From positions 1-33,829 of the forward strand of contig JAGRIE010000041.1 of the NCBI GenBank assembly GCA_020443425.1: DNA of 33,829 nucleotides, given 5' to 3'. The translations under genes and the position numbers were made by a program. How positions within the stretch are numbered: the stretch's first letter is position 1; every line of letters starts with the position of its first letter. The notes beneath the pieces are model-generated. The model did not search any database, was not told the origin of the DNA, and saw only the letters and a list, made by a program, of their open reading frames with translations. This stretch comes from Halioglobus sp. GTDB lineage: Bacteria > Pseudomonadota > Gammaproteobacteria > Pseudomonadales > Halieaceae. Positions 16,769 to 25,294 of this stretch are shown here, one piece after another.

Positions 16769-18283
16769 CTATTCCGGCCGCATATGGGGGAACAGCAACA
16801 CGTCGCGAATCGAGGCTGAATCGGTCAGCAGCATGACCAGTCGATCGATACCGATGCCCTCGCCCGCCGTCGGCGGCAAGCCGTACTCCAGCGCGCGAAT
16901 GTAATCGGAGTCGTAGTGCATGGCCTCCTCGTCACCGCTGTCTTTCTGCGCGACCTGATCGAGGAATCGCTGCGCCTGGTCTTCCGCATCGTTGAGTTCG
17001 GAAAAGCCATTGGCCAGTTCGCGGCCGCCGACGAAAAACTCAAAGCGGTCAGTCACAAACGGGTCGGCGTCGCTGCGGCGCGCCAGCGGCGATACCTCTG
17101 TCGGGTAGGCGGTAATGAAAGTTGGCTGGTCCAGCAGGTGCTCGACAGTCTTCTCGAAAATCTCGATCTGTACCTTGCCCAGCCCCCAGTTGTCCTTTAC
17201 TTCAATGCCCAGGCCGCTGGCGATGGCACGCGCGCTGGCATCATCGCGCAGTTGCGCCGCGTCGATATCCGGATTGTGCCTGAGGATGGCATCAAACACG
17301 GTGAGGCGGTCAAAGGGCTGGGAGAAATCGTAGCTGCTGCCCTGCGACTCCACGATCGTGCTTCCCAACACCGTCTGCGTCAGCTTGCGCAGCATATCCT
17401 CGGTCAGGTTCATCGCATCTTCGTAGTCGGCGTAGGCCCAGTAGAACTCCAGCATGGTGAACTCCGGGTTGTGACGCGTCGACAGGCCCTCGTTGCGAAA
17501 GCTGCGATTGATCTCAAACACACGCTCAAAGCCGCCGACAACCAGCCTCTTCAAATAGAGCTCCGGTGCAATCCTCAGGTACATATCGAGGTCGAGGGCA
17601 TTGTGATGGGTGACGAAGGGCTTCGCCGCCGCCCCACCGGGAATGCTCTGCATCATCGGTGTCTCCACCTCCATGAAGTCCAGCCCCGCCATATAGTCGC
17701 GGATGAACTCGATGACTCTGGAGCGGGTGCGGAATACCTGCCGCGCCTCGGGGTTGACGATCAGGTCCACATAGCGCTGCCGGTAGCGCAACTCCTGGTC
17801 GGCCAGGCCGTGATACTTGTCCGGCAGCGGGCGCAGCGCCTTGGTCAGCAGCCGAGCCTCTTCCATGTTGATGTACAGGTCACCCTTGCCGGATTTGTGC
17901 AACGGGCCGCTGGCGCCGACGATATCCCCGAGATCCCAGCCCTTGATCTGTGCCAGGGTGTCCTCGGTCAATCCCTTTCGATTGACGTACAACTGTATCT
18001 GGTCGGAGCCGTCCTGCAGCAACAGGAAGGCGCCGCGATTGCGCACCAGCCGGCCGGCGACCGCGAACACACGGTTGTCCTGCTCCAGTTGCTCCTTGCT
18101 GCAATCACCGTACTCGCGCTGCAGGTCGGCCGCCAGTGCAGTGCGGCGAAAATCGTTCGGGAACGCATTGCCGCGCTCGCGCAGTGCCGACAATTTACCG
18201 CGCCGCTCGGCGACCAGTTTGTTCTCTTCCGACGACTCTGCTGTCTCTGCGGCCGCCCTGCCCTGCTGCTCCTGCTCACTCAT
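16769..18283 (-). CDS. lysS: Lysyl-tRNA synthetase (class II)
   Basis: A 504-residue class II synthetase charging tRNA-Lys. The N-terminal OB-fold anticodon-binding domain (about 65-165) carries [13 protein letters not shown] and the [12 protein letters not shown] strand. The catalytic core has motif 1 ([21 protein letters not shown]), motif 2 ([20 protein letters not shown]) and motif 3 ([13 protein letters not shown]), and ends [10 protein letters not shown]. The length is that of E. coli LysS. The ATG at 18283 has GAGAG upstream and lies 7 nt after the prfB stop, the classical prfB-lysS operon. The stretch 16647-16768 between lysS and the lipoprotein gene holds no gene and no obvious terminator. 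Confidence 0.98.
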   Translation of the reverse strand: MSEQEQQGRAAAETAESSEENKLVAERRGKLSALRERGNAFPNDFRRTALAADLQREYGDCSKEQLEQDNRVFAVAGRLVRNRGAFLLLQDGSDQIQLYVNRKGLTEDTLAQIKGWDLGDIVGASGPLHKSGKGDLYINMEEARLLTKALRPLPDKYHGLADQELRYRQRYVDLIVNPEARQVFRTRSRVIEFIRDYMAGLDFMEVETPMMQSIPGGAAAKPFVTHHNALDLDMYLRIAPELYLKRLVVGGFERVFEINRSFRNEGLSTRHNPEFTMLEFYWAYADYEDAMNLTEDMLRKLTQTVLGSTIVESQGSSYDFSQPFDRLTVFDAILRHNPDIDAAQLRDDASARAIASGLGIEVKDNWGLGKVQIEIFEKTVEHLLDQPTFITAYPTEVSPLARRSDADPFVTDRFEFFVGGRELANGFSELNDAEDQAQRFLDQVAQKDSGDEEAMHYDSDYIRALEYGLPPTAGEGIGIDRLVMLLTDSASIRDVLLFPHMRPE

Positions 18284-18290
18284 AGTTCTC

Positions 18291-19389
18291 TCACAGACCG
18301 CTTTTCAGCGATGCCTCTATAAATCGGTCGATATCACCATCGAGCACCGCCTGGGTGTTACTCGTCTCCACACCGGTGCGCAAATCCTTGATTCTGGAAT
18401 CATCCAGCACGTAGGAGCGGATCTGGCTGCCCCAGCCGATATCCGCCTTGCTGTCCTCCATCGCCTGTTTCTCGGCATTGCGCTTGTGCACCTCCAGCTC
18501 ATACAGCTTGCCGCGCAACAGTTTCATCGCATTATCGCGGTTCTGGTGCTGCGAGCGCTCCGTCTGGCACTGTACTACGGTACCGGTGGGCACGTGAGTG
18601 ATACGCACTGCCGAATCGGTTTTGTTGACGTGCTGGCCACCCGCGCCGCTGGCGCGATAGGTATCCGTGCGCAAGTCGGCCGGGTTGATGTCGATCTCGA
18701 TATTGTCGTCGATCTCCGGCGCGACAAACACAGAGGCGAAGGAGGTGTGGCGCCGGTTGCCCGAGTCAAACGGCGATTTGCGCACCAGGCGGTGCACGCC
18801 GGTCTCGGTGCGCAGCCAGCCGAAGGCGTACTCGCCCTCGAATTTGATGGTCGCGCTCTTGATACCGGCGACATCGCCGCCGGAGGCCTCAATCAGTTCG
18901 GTGTCGAAGCCCTTGTCCTCGCCCCAGCGCAGGTACATGCGCAGCAGCATCTCCGCCCAGTCCTGGGCCTCGGTGCCACCGGAGCCCGCCTGGATATCCA
19001 GATAGGCATTGTTGGCGTCCATCTCGCCGGCGAACATACGCCGGAACTCCAGCTTTTCCAGCAGCGCCACCAGGGCATCGATCTCCGCCTCGATTTCCGC
19101 CACCGTGGCCTCGTCGTCCTCGGACGCGGCCAGTTCCAGCAGGTCGCGGGCATCGGCGGCCCCGGCATCCAACTGCTCGATGGTATGCACGGTATTCTCC
19201 AGCGATGAGCGCTCGCGGCCCAGTTCTCGGGCGCGCTCGGGCTCATTCCAGACACTGGGTTCCGCCAGTTCCAGTTCTACCTCAGCGAGGCGTTCCTTGC
19301 GCAGATCGAAGTCAAAGATACCCCCTGAGCACGCCAGTGCGCGCCTCGATGTCCTTCAATTGATTCAGTAGAGGGTTGATCTCAAGCAT
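18291..19389 (-). CDS. prfB: Peptide chain release factor 2, expressed by programmed +1 frameshift
   Basis: RF2 recognises UGA and UAA and releases the nascent chain. The gene starts at the ATG at 19389 and runs 25 codons ([10 protein letters not shown]...LRGYL) to an in-frame TGA at 19312-19314. Skipping the T at 19314 continues the frame from 19313 to the stop at 18291, giving 365 residues, the same total and the same shift position as E. coli. The SPF tripeptide that reads the stop codon is in [12 protein letters not shown], and the GGQ hydrolysis motif is in [14 protein letters not shown]. Reading only the single large frame would wrongly start the protein at 19190 and lose the N-terminus. 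It is co-transcribed with lysS. Confidence 0.97.
19311..19326 (-). promoter_or_regulatory. prfB: RF2 programmed frameshift signal
   Basis: On the minus strand the order is AGG GGG TAT CTT TGA C. It combines an internal Shine-Dalgarno-like AGGGGG, the slippery CTT codon, and the weak TGA-C stop. This is the textbook autoregulatory element: low RF2 slows termination and favours the +1 shift. Every base of the core matches the E. coli signal. Confidence 0.96.
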
Positions 19390-19419
19390 GTCCGGAACCT
19401 GTCGTGTGCAAAGCGGGGC

Positions 19420-19448
19420 ATTCTACCTCAGCGCCCATGGCGGGGACA
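19420..19448 (-). promoter_or_regulatory. Candidate prfB-lysS promoter
   Basis: On the minus strand, TAGAAT (19420-19425) lies 17 bases downstream of TGTCCC (19443-19448) and about 30 nt before the prfB ATG. The -10 is good and the -35 is weak. Confidence 0.35.
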
Positions 19449-19462
19449 GACCCAATTCTCGC

Positions 19463-19489
19463 GGCGGCCCGCCGCAGCAACGGGCCGCC
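19463..19489. terminator. GC-rich hairpin between the permease and prfB genes
   Basis: A perfect 9-bp stem, GGCGGCCCG and CGGGCCGCC, with a 9-nt loop lies 19 nt past the permease stop. There is no T-tract on either strand, so it is at best a factor-assisted terminator or an mRNA 3'-stabilising structure. Confidence 0.3.
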
Positions 19490-19508
19490 GGCACTCCGAG
19501 GGCGGCAC

Positions 19509-20612
19509 TCAGAACTGGTTCAGCACCGCCCCGATCAGCACAATTTGCGGTACCGTTATCAGCGGCAGGAACAGGGCAATTTTCCACGACCTGGTGGTAT
19601 CGCGGATGGACATCACCTCGGTGTAGTCTGTGGCCACGCCCGCCATCAGGAATGTGAAACTGTTGCCGGGTGCGCCGGCGCGATTCATCAGGTCAGCCGC
19701 GATAGGGGTCGAACCCTCGGAGCAGACCTCGATCACAGTGGTTGCCAGCAGCGTCAGCCACAGGCCACCCATGGTGGCGCCGAACCAGGTGGCAAACGCA
19801 TCCTCGGGCACCAGTGCGCGGATCAGGCCGGCCAGCACCAGTCCAAACAGCGACCAGCGGATCACCACCCGGGAGCCGGCAAAGCCCTCGCGCAGCAACT
19901 GCACGGTGCCCCCGGCAGAGACATTCATGGATTGGCGGAACTCCCGCCACAACTCAGGCAGCGGCCGCTCCTCGCCCAGTTCGTCATGCCAGGGGTTGCC
20001 GGGGAGCTGTCCGCGCCGTACCAGCAGGTCGAATACCGCCCCCGTCACCACCCCGATCACCAGGGACAACAGGACAAACAACAGCGTCCAGCCGACCCCG
20101 ATCAGCCCGATCAGGATCAGCGTCAGGGACAGGGAATTCCAGGGACTGGCGAGCAGGAATGCCATCACCTGCCCGGCACTGGCACCGCGCTCGTACAGTT
20201 TCATCCCCACCACGAGGATGCCGTGACTGCACAGGTCGAGGAAAACACCGGCCAGCGTCGCCCGGAACAGGCCGGTGAAACCGCCGTCGCGGCCGAGCAT
20301 ACCCATCACCAGTTCGCGCGGCAGGCGACCGAGGATGCCGACAAACAGAACGCCGATGGCCATGCCCCACCACATCTGGTTGAACAAGTCGAAAATACCA
20401 CTGCTGAAAACACCGATTGCCGAGCCGGTATCGTGGTGCATCAGGGCGCCGACCGGATAGGCCACAGCGACGATAGCAAGACTGCCCCAGAACAGGTAAT
20501 CGCGACGCTGGGGTACGTCACAGCAATCATCCTGCACTGCGGCCACCTCGCCGTGGCAGGACTTTGCGCTGCTCGAACTGCAGGCGGCTGTCGTGTGATC
20601 GCACTGGTTCAT
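19509..20612 (-). CDS. Permease of the Cu/Zn efflux (SO_0444-like) type
   Basis: A 367-residue inner-membrane permease. The cytoplasmic-looking N-terminus is rich in metal ligands: Cys4, His6, Cys11, Cys19-His20, Cys30-Cys31. Some eight or nine hydrophobic segments follow, in two similar halves. The first half carries LDLCSHGILVVGMKLYERG and LLASPWNSLSLTL; the second carries TTVIEVCSEGSTPIAADL and TFLMAGVATDYTEV. These match my knowledge of the SO_0444 family of Cu/Zn exporters found beside MerR regulators. The ATG at 20612 has GAGGAG upstream and overlaps the regulator's stop by ATGA, so the two are translationally coupled. With a CueR-like regulator in front, copper or silver export is the likely role; zinc is not excluded. 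Confidence 0.82.
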   Translation of the reverse strand: MNQCDHTTAACSSSSAKSCHGEVAAVQDDCCDVPQRRDYLFWGSLAIVAVAYPVGALMHHDTGSAIGVFSSGIFDLFNQMWWGMAIGVLFVGILGRLPRELVMGMLGRDGGFTGLFRATLAGVFLDLCSHGILVVGMKLYERGASAGQVMAFLLASPWNSLSLTLILIGLIGVGWTLLFVLLSLVIGVVTGAVFDLLVRRGQLPGNPWHDELGEERPLPELWREFRQSMNVSAGGTVQLLREGFAGSRVVIRWSLFGLVLAGLIRALVPEDAFATWFGATMGGLWLTLLATTVIEVCSEGSTPIAADLMNRAGAPGNSFTFLMAGVATDYTEVMSIRDTTRSWKIALFLPLITVPQIVLIGAVLNQF

Positions 20613-21019
20613 GAGCGGCTCTCCTCTGCTGCGGTGCCGGCGAGATCCTCCAGAATAGCGCACTCCGGACCCTCATCGCCCCGGCAGCGGCTCGCCAGGT
20701 CCTGCAGGACCCGCTGCATCGCGGCCAACTGCTCGATCCGCGTTTGCAACTGCCGGCTTTTCTCCAGCACCAGCTGCCTGGCATGCCGGCTCTGGCGGCC
20801 GCTGTCGCGCTGCAACTCAAGCAGTTGCCGGCACTCCAGCAGATCAAAACCGACTTCCCTGGCGCGGGCCAGGAAATGCAGTTCCTCCACCGCCCTGCTG
20901 TCGTACTGGCGGTAGCCATTGACACCGCGGACGGCGGGGGCGATCAGGTTGATCTCCTCGTAGTAGCGGATCGTTTTGGCACTCAAACCGCTGCGACGGG
21001 CTGCTTCGGAAATATTCAT
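20609..21019 (-). CDS. MerR-family copper-type regulator (CueR-like)
   Basis: A 136-residue MerR protein. The N-terminal winged helix reads ISEAARRSGLSAKTIRYYEEINLI, followed by GVNGYRQYD, then a dimerisation helix. A C-terminal metal loop has Cys112 and Cys120, a C-x7-C pair at the same numbers as in E. coli CueR. Ser77 occupies the position that marks monovalent-ion sensors (CueR), where zinc and lead sensors have cysteine. This favours Cu(I), Ag(I) or Au(I) sensing. The ATG at 21019 follows GAGGTG and begins the conserved domain; the frame opens at 21076, inside the promoter. It is coupled to the permease (ATGA overlap) and has a 19-bp-spacer promoter upstream, so it should activate its own operon. 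Confidence 0.9.
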   Translation of the reverse strand: MNISEAARRSGLSAKTIRYYEEINLIAPAVRGVNGYRQYDSRAVEELHFLARAREVGFDLLECRQLLELQRDSGRQSRHARQLVLEKSRQLQTRIEQLAAMQRVLQDLASRCRGDEGPECAILEDLAGTAAEESRS

Positions 21020-21045
21020 AGGCACCTCACTGGACTGTTGAGGGT

Positions 21046-21076
21046 AATGTAATCCTTCCAGCCACTGTAAGGTCAA
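21046..21076 (-). promoter_or_regulatory. MerR/CueR-type promoter with 19-bp spacer and operator
   Basis: On the minus strand, -35 TTGACC (21071-21076) and -10 TACATT (21046-21051) are 19 bases apart, the over-long spacing that MerR-family activators untwist. Within it ACCTTAC and GGAAGGAT form an imperfect dyad resembling the CueR operator of copA promoters (CCTT...AAGG). It lies 26 nt upstream of the regulator ATG. Confidence 0.75.
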
Positions 21077-21171
21077 GACTGTCAGGATATTTTACACATG
21101 GCCGCCAGCGGCGCGCTCCTGGCTCCAATACCCGTATTTTGATTATTGAATTGATAGAGAAAAATACTTAC

Positions 21172-21186
21172 TGGCACACAAATTGC
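21172..21186 (+). promoter_or_regulatory. Sigma-54-type promoter of the PEP-CTERM gene
   Basis: TGGCAC at 21172-21177 and TTGC at 21183-21186 give the -24 GG and -12 GC with the invariant 10-base spacing. Transcription would start near 21198, leaving about 108 nt of leader before the ATG at 21306. PEP-CTERM genes in many proteobacteria are preceded by sigma-54 promoters controlled by PrsK/PrsR. The enhancer-binding protein is not encoded here. Confidence 0.7.
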
Positions 21187-21305
21187 GGTAAGTCCCATTG
21201 ACAGCACCGTGCAGGAAAGAATGAGGGCGTTTACGTCGGCAACAGCTGCATCACAACCGCCTCCGGACTGCATATAAACAACTATTAACTACACGGAGTT
21301 TCACC

Positions 21306-22064
21306 ATGCGTATAGCAACCCTGACATCCACCATACTCGCAGGCAGCTTGTGGCTGGCCGCGTCCAACGCCTCAGCGGTGCCGATGATCTTTTTCGGCGA
21401 AGACCTGAATCCGGGCGGCACCGTCCCGGCTGGCGGCAATGCGCAGACGGCGCGAAACAGCTTCCTCAGCAACCTGACCGGCGTCGGCAATGAAAATTTC
21501 GAGTCGTTCGGCAACCTGACCCCGATCACCGGCGGCGGGATCAACGTCAACTTCCCGGGCTCATCCGGCGCGATCACTGCCAACCTCGCGGGCAGTGATG
21601 GCGGCATCTGTAACCAGACCATCGGCGGCAATGTCGGCAACCTTGGCTGCGGGTTTTCGCGCTTCGCGACCTCCGGCAACAACTACCTGCAGAACGCCTC
21701 GAACATGCTGTTGACCTTCAGCGATGATGTGGCGGCGTTCGGCTTCTACGGCACTGACTTCGGCGACATCAACGGTGTGGTTTCCCTGACATTCACCGGT
21801 GGCGCAGTGGAGGTTTTCGACGTGCCCTCAACCCAGGGTTCATCCGCCGACGGCAACCTGATTTTCTGGGGCATCATCGACACCGACAACACGTTCGCTT
21901 CCGTCAATTTTACCGCCAGCGGTGGCAGTGATGTATTCGGTTTTGACGATATGGTGATCGGCGATCGTCAGCAGGTCACACCCGCTCCCGTCCCCGCCAC
22001 CATTGCACTGTTCGGCCTGGGGCTCGCCGGTCTGGGTTGGTCGCGACGCAAACGCCAGTCCTGA
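21306..22064 (+). CDS. PEP-CTERM sorting-domain protein, secreted
   Basis: A 252-residue exported protein. The signal peptide (1-24) ends SNASA. The mature part is Gly/Asn/Asp-rich with a beta-sandwich look (NENFESFGNLTPITGGG, SFSDD-type and FGFYGTDFGD segments, VFGFDDMVIGD); such domains are common in surface proteins of this class. The C-terminus is a sorting signal: PAPVPATIALFGLGLAGLGW followed by SRRKRQS, a variant PEP motif, membrane helix and basic tail. It should be processed by exosortase and anchored or released with exopolysaccharide. GGAG precedes the ATG at 21306. Two cysteines (in GGICNQT and GNLGCGF) could form a disulfide. No exosortase gene is nearby; the molecular function is unknown. 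Confidence 0.88.
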   Translation: MRIATLTSTILAGSLWLAASNASAVPMIFFGEDLNPGGTVPAGGNAQTARNSFLSNLTGVGNENFESFGNLTPITGGGINVNFPGSSGAITANLAGSDGGICNQTIGGNVGNLGCGFSRFATSGNNYLQNASNMLLTFSDDVAAFGFYGTDFGDINGVVSLTFTGGAVEVFDVPSTQGSSADGNLIFWGIIDTDNTFASVNFTASGGSDVFGFDDMVIGDRQQVTPAPVPATIALFGLGLAGLGWSRRKRQS

Positions 22065-22078
22065 GCACTGGCACATCG

Positions 22079-22106
22079 AAAAGCCCGCTACTACGCGGGC
22101 TTTTTT
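22079..22106. terminator. Bidirectional rho-independent terminator
   Basis: AAAAGCCCGC, a 6-nt loop, then GCGGGCTTTTTT lies between the PEP-CTERM stop (22064) and the convergent recJ stop (22119). The A-tract on one side and T-tract on the other let it serve both genes. Confidence 0.88.
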
Positions 22107-22118
22107 ATTGCCTGCAGT

Positions 22119-23843
22119 TCAGTGCGGGACCAGGTGTTCTATCATCAGTTGTACTGAGCGCTGCCCGCGGAACTCGTTGACATCCAGTCGGTACGCGATT
22201 TCGATTTCCGCTATCGAGGGGTCCGGCCACACAGCCGGGTCGATATTGAAAGCAATTGCATCCACCGCCGTGTCGCCGCCGGCCGGGGTCAATACCAGCT
22301 TGAGGTGCCTCTCTCCCACGATACGCTGGCTGACCACAGCAAAGCGGCCGTCAAACACCGGCTCCGGGAAATGCTGTCCCCAGGGACCGCCGAACCGCAG
22401 CGCCGTGGCCAGCGGCAGCTGAAACTCATCCGCCGCCAGTTCGCCGTCTGACTCCAGCACCGCCTGCAGATGCACGTCCTGCGCATGCCGTTCGACCTCC
22501 TCGACAAAAGCAGTGGCAAACTGCCGGTAGGCACTGCGCGGCAAAGTCAGGCCCGCAGCCATCGCGTGACCGCCAAACCGTGTGATCAGGCCGGGATGGC
22601 GCGTGGCCACCGCATCGAGAATATCGCGGATATGGATGCCGGGAATGGACCGCGCGGAGCCCTTGAGTTCACCCGCATCGCCGTCGGCAAAGGCAATCGT
22701 CGGCCGGTGCAGTCGATCCTTGATGCGGGAGGCGAGAATGCCGATCACCCCCTGGTGCCAGCCGCCCTGGTACAGCGTCATCGCCACGGGCGCTGCGGTA
22801 TCCTCCAGTGCGAGTTGCTCCAGGATCTGCAGCGCCTCCTCCTGCATCCCCTGCTCAATAACGCGGCGCTCCTGGTTCAGTGCGTGCAGGCGCATCGCCC
22901 GCGACCTCGCGTCCGCCATGTCCTCGCTCAGCAGGCACTCGATACCGATCGACATATCCTCCAGCCGGCCCGCCGCATTGATGCGCGGCGCCACCGCGAA
23001 GCCGAGATCGGAGGCCACGACAGAGCCGCGCTGGCGCGAGGCCACTTCCAGCAGCGCGAGAATCCCGGGGCGGCAGTGCCCGGCGCGAATACGGCGCAGC
23101 CCCTCGGCCACGAGGATGCGGTTGTTCCTGTCCAGCGGCACGACATCGGCGACGGTACCCAGCGCCACGAGATCGAGGTATTGCGCCAGGTTGACCTCGG
23201 CGCGGTGTGCAAACCAGTTACGGCTGCGCAGCTCAGCCCGCAGCGCCAGCATGATGTAGAAGATCACCCCCACACCGGCCAGCGACTTGCTGGGGAAGTT
23301 ACACCCCGGCTGATTGGGATTTACGATCACCTGCGCCTGCGGCAACTCGCGGCCGGCCAGGTGGTGATCCGTGATCAGCGTGGTGATGCCCAGTGCGGTC
23401 GCGGCCGCGACACCCTCGACGCTGGAGATGCCATTGTCGACCGTGATGATGAGGTCGGGCTGGTCCCGCGCCGCCAGCGCCACGATTTCCGGTGTCAGGC
23501 CGTAACCGTACTCAAAGCGATTGGGGACCAGGTAGTCCACGTGGCGCGCACCGAACGCCCGCAGCGCCGACACCACCACCGCTGTACTGGTGGCGCCATC
23601 GGCGTCGAAGTCCCCCACCACGACAATGCGCTTATCGGCCTCCAGCGCGTCGGCCAACAGGGTGGCCGCGCGGTCGGCATTCAGCAACAGGTCCGGCGGC
23701 AGCAGCCGCGTCAGCGCCAGATCGAGCTGCCCCGGGGACTCGATGCCACGGGCACTGTAGACCCGCGCCAACAGCGGGTGAATGTCGGCGTCGGCGAACG
23801 CCTCGATAGCGGCGACCGGTCGGCGGCGAATCAGTTTTTGCAC
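22119..23843 (-). CDS. recJ: Single-stranded-DNA-specific exonuclease RecJ
   Basis: A 574-residue 5'-3' single-strand exonuclease of recombination and mismatch repair. DHH-family motifs are visible: VVVGDFDADGATS (DFDADG at 78-83), TVDNGIS near 135, TDHH at 158-161, a later conserved LGTVADVVPL segment, and the DHHA1 GGHAMAAG motif. The OB-fold is C-terminal. I use the GTG at 23843, which gives a length close to E. coli RecJ (577) and lies 16 nt after thrC; the open frame to 23933 would overlap thrC by 74 nt. No strong Shine-Dalgarno sequence is seen. The thrC-recJ order is conserved in pseudomonads and relatives. There recJ is followed by prfB; here the metal and PEP-CTERM genes intervene. 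Confidence 0.95.
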   Translation of the reverse strand: MQKLIRRRPVAAIEAFADADIHPLLARVYSARGIESPGQLDLALTRLLPPDLLLNADRAATLLADALEADKRIVVVGDFDADGATSTAVVVSALRAFGARHVDYLVPNRFEYGYGLTPEIVALAARDQPDLIITVDNGISSVEGVAAATALGITTLITDHHLAGRELPQAQVIVNPNQPGCNFPSKSLAGVGVIFYIMLALRAELRSRNWFAHRAEVNLAQYLDLVALGTVADVVPLDRNNRILVAEGLRRIRAGHCRPGILALLEVASRQRGSVVASDLGFAVAPRINAAGRLEDMSIGIECLLSEDMADARSRAMRLHALNQERRVIEQGMQEEALQILEQLALEDTAAPVAMTLYQGGWHQGVIGILASRIKDRLHRPTIAFADGDAGELKGSARSIPGIHIRDILDAVATRHPGLITRFGGHAMAAGLTLPRSAYRQFATAFVEEVERHAQDVHLQAVLESDGELAADEFQLPLATALRFGGPWGQHFPEPVFDGRFAVVSQRIVGERHLKLVLTPAGGDTAVDAIAFNIDPAVWPDPSIAEIEIAYRLDVNEFRGQRSVQLMIEHLVPH

Positions 23844-23859
23844 GGGACTGGCGGCCGGG

Positions 23860-25264
23860 TCAGGCCTTGATATTGGCTGCAATAAAGGCCTGTACTGCCG
23901 CCAGCTCATTGGGCACGACATCCAGTCTTTCATCGCGCTCGAACAGGTCCTGCAGGTGCAGCGGCAGCGCCACTTGCTGGCTCAGCCCGGACTGCCTGAT
24001 CGCCTCCGGAAACTTCGCCGGATGCGCTGTGGCCAGCGTGATCACCGGGGTGGCGACATCGACATCGCTTTGCAGCGCCGCTCTCACGCCCACCGCACTG
24101 TGCGGGTCCAACAGGTATTCACACTCACGCCAGGTGCTGGCGATCTGCTCACAGGTCTGCTCATCGGACACACAGTGGCTGCTGAACAGTGCGCGGGCGC
24201 GCTGCATGGCGGTGTCGGTGAAACGTATCTCACCGTCATCGAACTGTTGCATCAGCTGCGAGATCGCCGCGCCATCGCGATCGTAGAGGTCGAACAACAG
24301 GCGTTCGAAATTGCTCGACACCGTGATGTCCATACTCGGCGACAGCGAATGCTCCAGCGGCTGGCGGCCGTAGGCGCCAGCCGTGAGCGCCCGGTGCAAT
24401 ACATCGTTGCGATTGGTGGCAATGATCAGCCGCTCGATGGGCAGCCCCATTTTGTGCGCCAGATAGCCCGCGAAAATATCGCCGAAATTGCCGGTGGGCA
24501 CCGAAAACGCCACAGCCCGAGACGGGGCTCCCAGCGCCACCGCCGCATAGAAGTAGTAGACGATCTGCGCCATGATCCATGATGCGCGCCCAGTTGATCG
24601 AGTTCACCGCCACCAGCGAGCGCCCGTCGGCGAGAAACCCCTGGTCGCCGAAACTGGCCTTGACCATGGCCTGGCAGTCGTCGAAGTTGCCCTGCACCGC
24701 CAGGTTGTGGATATTGTCGCCGTGAACCGTTGTCATCTGGCGACGCTGCACATCCGACACCCGGTTGTGCGGGTGCAGGATGAAAATATCAATATTCTTG
24801 CAGTGCTTGCAGCCCTCGATCGCCGCCGACCCGGTATCACCCGAGGTCGCACCCAGGATCACCACTTTCTGGTGCTTGCGCTCCAGCACGTAATCCAGCA
24901 GGCGGCCCAGCAGTTGCAACGCGAAATCCTTGAACGCCAGTGTCGGCCCGTGGAACAGCTCCAGCACCCACTGGTTGCTGTCGATCTGCACCAGCGGCGC
25001 GACCGCATTGTGGCGGAACTCGGCGTAGGTATCGGCAATGATAGCGCCCAGGTCCTCTGCCGGAATACAGTCTTCCACGAACGGCGTGATAATTTTCTGT
25101 GCCAGCTGCGGGTAGTCCAGCGCCGCCATCGCGGCGATCTCATCGCGGCTAAATTCAGGCAGGGACTCGGGCACGTACAGGCCGCCGTCCGCCGCCAGGC
25201 CGGTCAGCAGGACCTGCTCAAAATTCAGGGCCGGTGCCCGGCCCCGGGTGCTGATGTATTTCAC
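23860..25264 (-). pseudogene. thrC: Threonine synthase, frameshifted by a 7-bp tandem duplication
   Basis: Threonine synthase converts O-phosphohomoserine to threonine. The first 228 residues (from the ATG at 25264) read MKYISTRGRAPALNFEQVLL and so on, with the PLP lysine in HGPTLAFKDF (Lys112) and LGATSGDTGSAA, up to NSINWARI. The frame then shifts and runs to a stop at 24236 as an unrelated 114-residue tail. The remaining 237 residues (AQIVYYFYAAV...SVPTGNFGD...) continue in another frame from 24573 to 23860. Removing one 7-bp repeat unit restores a 465-residue enzyme of normal length, with no other damage. Either the gene is recently inactivated or the assembly has an error. It stands between hom (30 nt upstream) and recJ (16 nt downstream). 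Confidence 0.9.
24570..24583 (-). repeat. 7-bp tandem duplication in thrC
   Basis: CCATGAT occurs twice in direct succession (24570-24576 and 24577-24583); on the coding strand this is ATCATGG twice. One copy encodes the expected Ile-Met-Ala junction of threonine synthase. The second shifts the frame by one. Loss of a unit by slippage would restore the gene exactly. Confidence 0.92.
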
Positions 25265-25294
25265 TTGTCACTCACTCCCGTCAATGCCCAGCGG

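Noticed and set aside
20609-21019. The MerR gene considered as a mercury or zinc regulator
   Set aside because: Cys112/Cys120 with Ser77 match the monovalent-ion (CueR) pattern. Mercury sensors have a third cysteine in the dimer helix, and zinc sensors have Cys at the Ser77 position.
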